The position numbers were made by a program, and so were the translations under genes. A stretch of 6,338 bases of DNA from Gammaproteobacteria bacterium (GTDB lineage: Bacteria > Pseudomonadota > Gammaproteobacteria > UBA6429 > Thiohalophilaceae), in contig JAHEIJ010000135.1 of assembly GCA_024639445.1 (NCBI GenBank), positions 1 to 6,338 of the forward strand, read 5' to 3'. Of the stretch, positions 5,385 through 6,338 are shown in pieces (position 1 is the first letter of the stretch; every line of letters begins with the position of its first letter). The notes beneath the pieces were generated by a model. It was given only the letters and a program-made list of their open reading frames with translations. It made no database searches and was not told the origin of the DNA.

Positions 5385-6338
5385 ATGAACAAGTCGATTC
5401 CCGTAACTCTCCCTGGTTGTGATGATGTCCCTGCCGGTACCTTGACAGTTGAACAGGCGCTGGCACAGATTGAGGATCTCATTACCCCTGTTGAAGAAAC
5501 CACAACGCTGGGACTCACTGATGCGTTGCAACATGTACTGGCGGAAGCAGTCACTTCACCAATCAATGTTCCACCCCATCGCAATTCAGCCATGGATGGT
5601 TATGCCGTACGGGGAATAGATCTCGCGACCAATGACAAGGTTGAACTGAAGATCATCGGTACTGCCTTTGCCGGTAACCCCTATCAAGGTCAGGTCGAAA
5701 AAGGACAATGCATTCGTATCATGACCGGCGCACAGGTACCTGAAGGTGCCGACACGGTCATCATGCAGGAACATGTTGAACGTCGAGAAGATACGCTCAT
5801 TGTCGGACCCGGTCATTGCACCGGTCAGAATGTTCGCCACCCGGGGGAGGATATCGCTAAAGGCGATGAGGTACTGCAACCCGGCAGCCTATTGCGTGCC
5901 GCGGAACTGGGACTGTTGGCCTCGCTCGGCATCCCCACTGTCAGCGTGAAACGTAAACTCAAGGTGGCCTTCTTCTCCACCGGGGATGAGTTGCGCCCCG
6001 TGGGTGAACCGTTGGAAGAAGGACAAATCTACGACAGCAACCGTTATACGATTTATGGCATGCTCAAAGGGCTCGATGTAGATATCATCGATCTGGGCGT
6101 GATACCCGATGATCCGCAAGCCGTTGAGACTGCCTTTAATGAAGCTGCGGAAGTGGCCGACGCCGTCATTACTTCCGGCGGAGTCTCAGTCGGGGATGCG
6201 GATTACGTTAAGGAGACCCTGGATAAACTGGGCCAGGTTAACTTCTGGAAGATAGCCATGAAGCCGGGCAAACCCCTGGCCTTTGGCAAAATCAAACAGG
6301 CCGTGTTTTTTGGCCTGCCGGGCAATCCGGTTTCCGTG
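5385..6338 (+). CDS. moeA: Molybdopterin molybdenumtransferase MoeA, 3' end cut off by window
   Basis: Inserts molybdate into adenylylated molybdopterin with release of AMP, giving the active Mo-cofactor that MobA then extends with GMP. The first 318 residues of a protein normally about 400 long are present. Visible motifs are NSAMDGYAV (67-75), RIMTGA (111-116), GADTVIMQEH (121-130), STGDEL (198-203), the MoCF-like loop SGGVSVGDADY (264-274), MKPGKPLAFG (292-301) and GLPGNPVS (310-317). These cover the substrate and molybdate-binding residues expected of the family. The C-terminal beta-barrel domain IV would lie beyond the window. The start at 5385 has CAGG 7 bases upstream, and the N-terminus through VEQALAQI aligns with the usual family opening. 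It follows mobB by 53 bases and probably also has its own promoter. Confidence 0.96.
   Translation, partial: MNKSIPVTLPGCDDVPAGTLTVEQALAQIEDLITPVEETTTLGLTDALQHVLAEAVTSPINVPPHRNSAMDGYAVRGIDLATNDKVELKIIGTAFAGNPYQGQVEKGQCIRIMTGAQVPEGADTVIMQEHVERREDTLIVGPGHCTGQNVRHPGEDIAKGDEVLQPGSLLRAAELGLLASLGIPTVSVKRKLKVAFFSTGDELRPVGEPLEEGQIYDSNRYTIYGMLKGLDVDIIDLGVIPDDPQAVETAFNEAAEVADAVITSGGVSVGDADYVKETLDKLGQVNFWKIAMKPGKPLAFGKIKQAVFFGLPGNPVSV

Overview
The window reads as an ordinary, intact stretch of gammaproteobacterial chromosome. The left half keeps the order known from Escherichia coli and relatives, where queG diverges from nnr-tsaE-amiB. Sequence motifs support each assignment. I cannot name the genus. 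Base composition is moderate (about half G+C by eye) apart from one clearly AT-rich spacer. I see no insertion sequences, phage genes, tRNA or rRNA genes, or CRISPR repeats.

Left half, minus strand, read from right to left: nnr (repair of damaged NAD(P)H hydrates) starts near 2995. It runs into tsaE (ATPase for the t6A tRNA modification) through a TAATG stop/start overlap. After a 128-base AT-rich spacer with its own candidate promoter comes amiB (periplasmic cell-wall amidase), whose 3' end lies beyond position 1. The nnr-tsaE part is a metabolite-repair and tRNA-modification unit. The amidase works in septal peptidoglycan splitting.

Right half, plus strand: queG (the last step of queuosine synthesis in tRNA) starts only 19 bases from the nnr start. 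It is followed by mobA, mobB and the first 318 codons of moeA, a molybdenum cofactor finishing cluster. MoeA inserts molybdate into adenylylated molybdopterin. MobA adds GMP to make the guanine dinucleotide form used by DMSO-reductase-family enzymes. MobB is an accessory GTP-binding protein. mobA and mobB overlap by 11 bases. Both mobA and moeA have extended -10 promoter candidates just upstream.

I found no evidence of a new system. The points worth a second look are regulatory: a back-to-back nnr/queG start region too small for conventional leaders, a 7-bp inverted repeat that could hide the moeA ribosome binding site in read-through RNA, a dyad over the mobA -10 element, an AT-only inverted repeat inside mobB, and the separate amiB promoter. 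All promoters and RNA structures were read by eye and are inferences.
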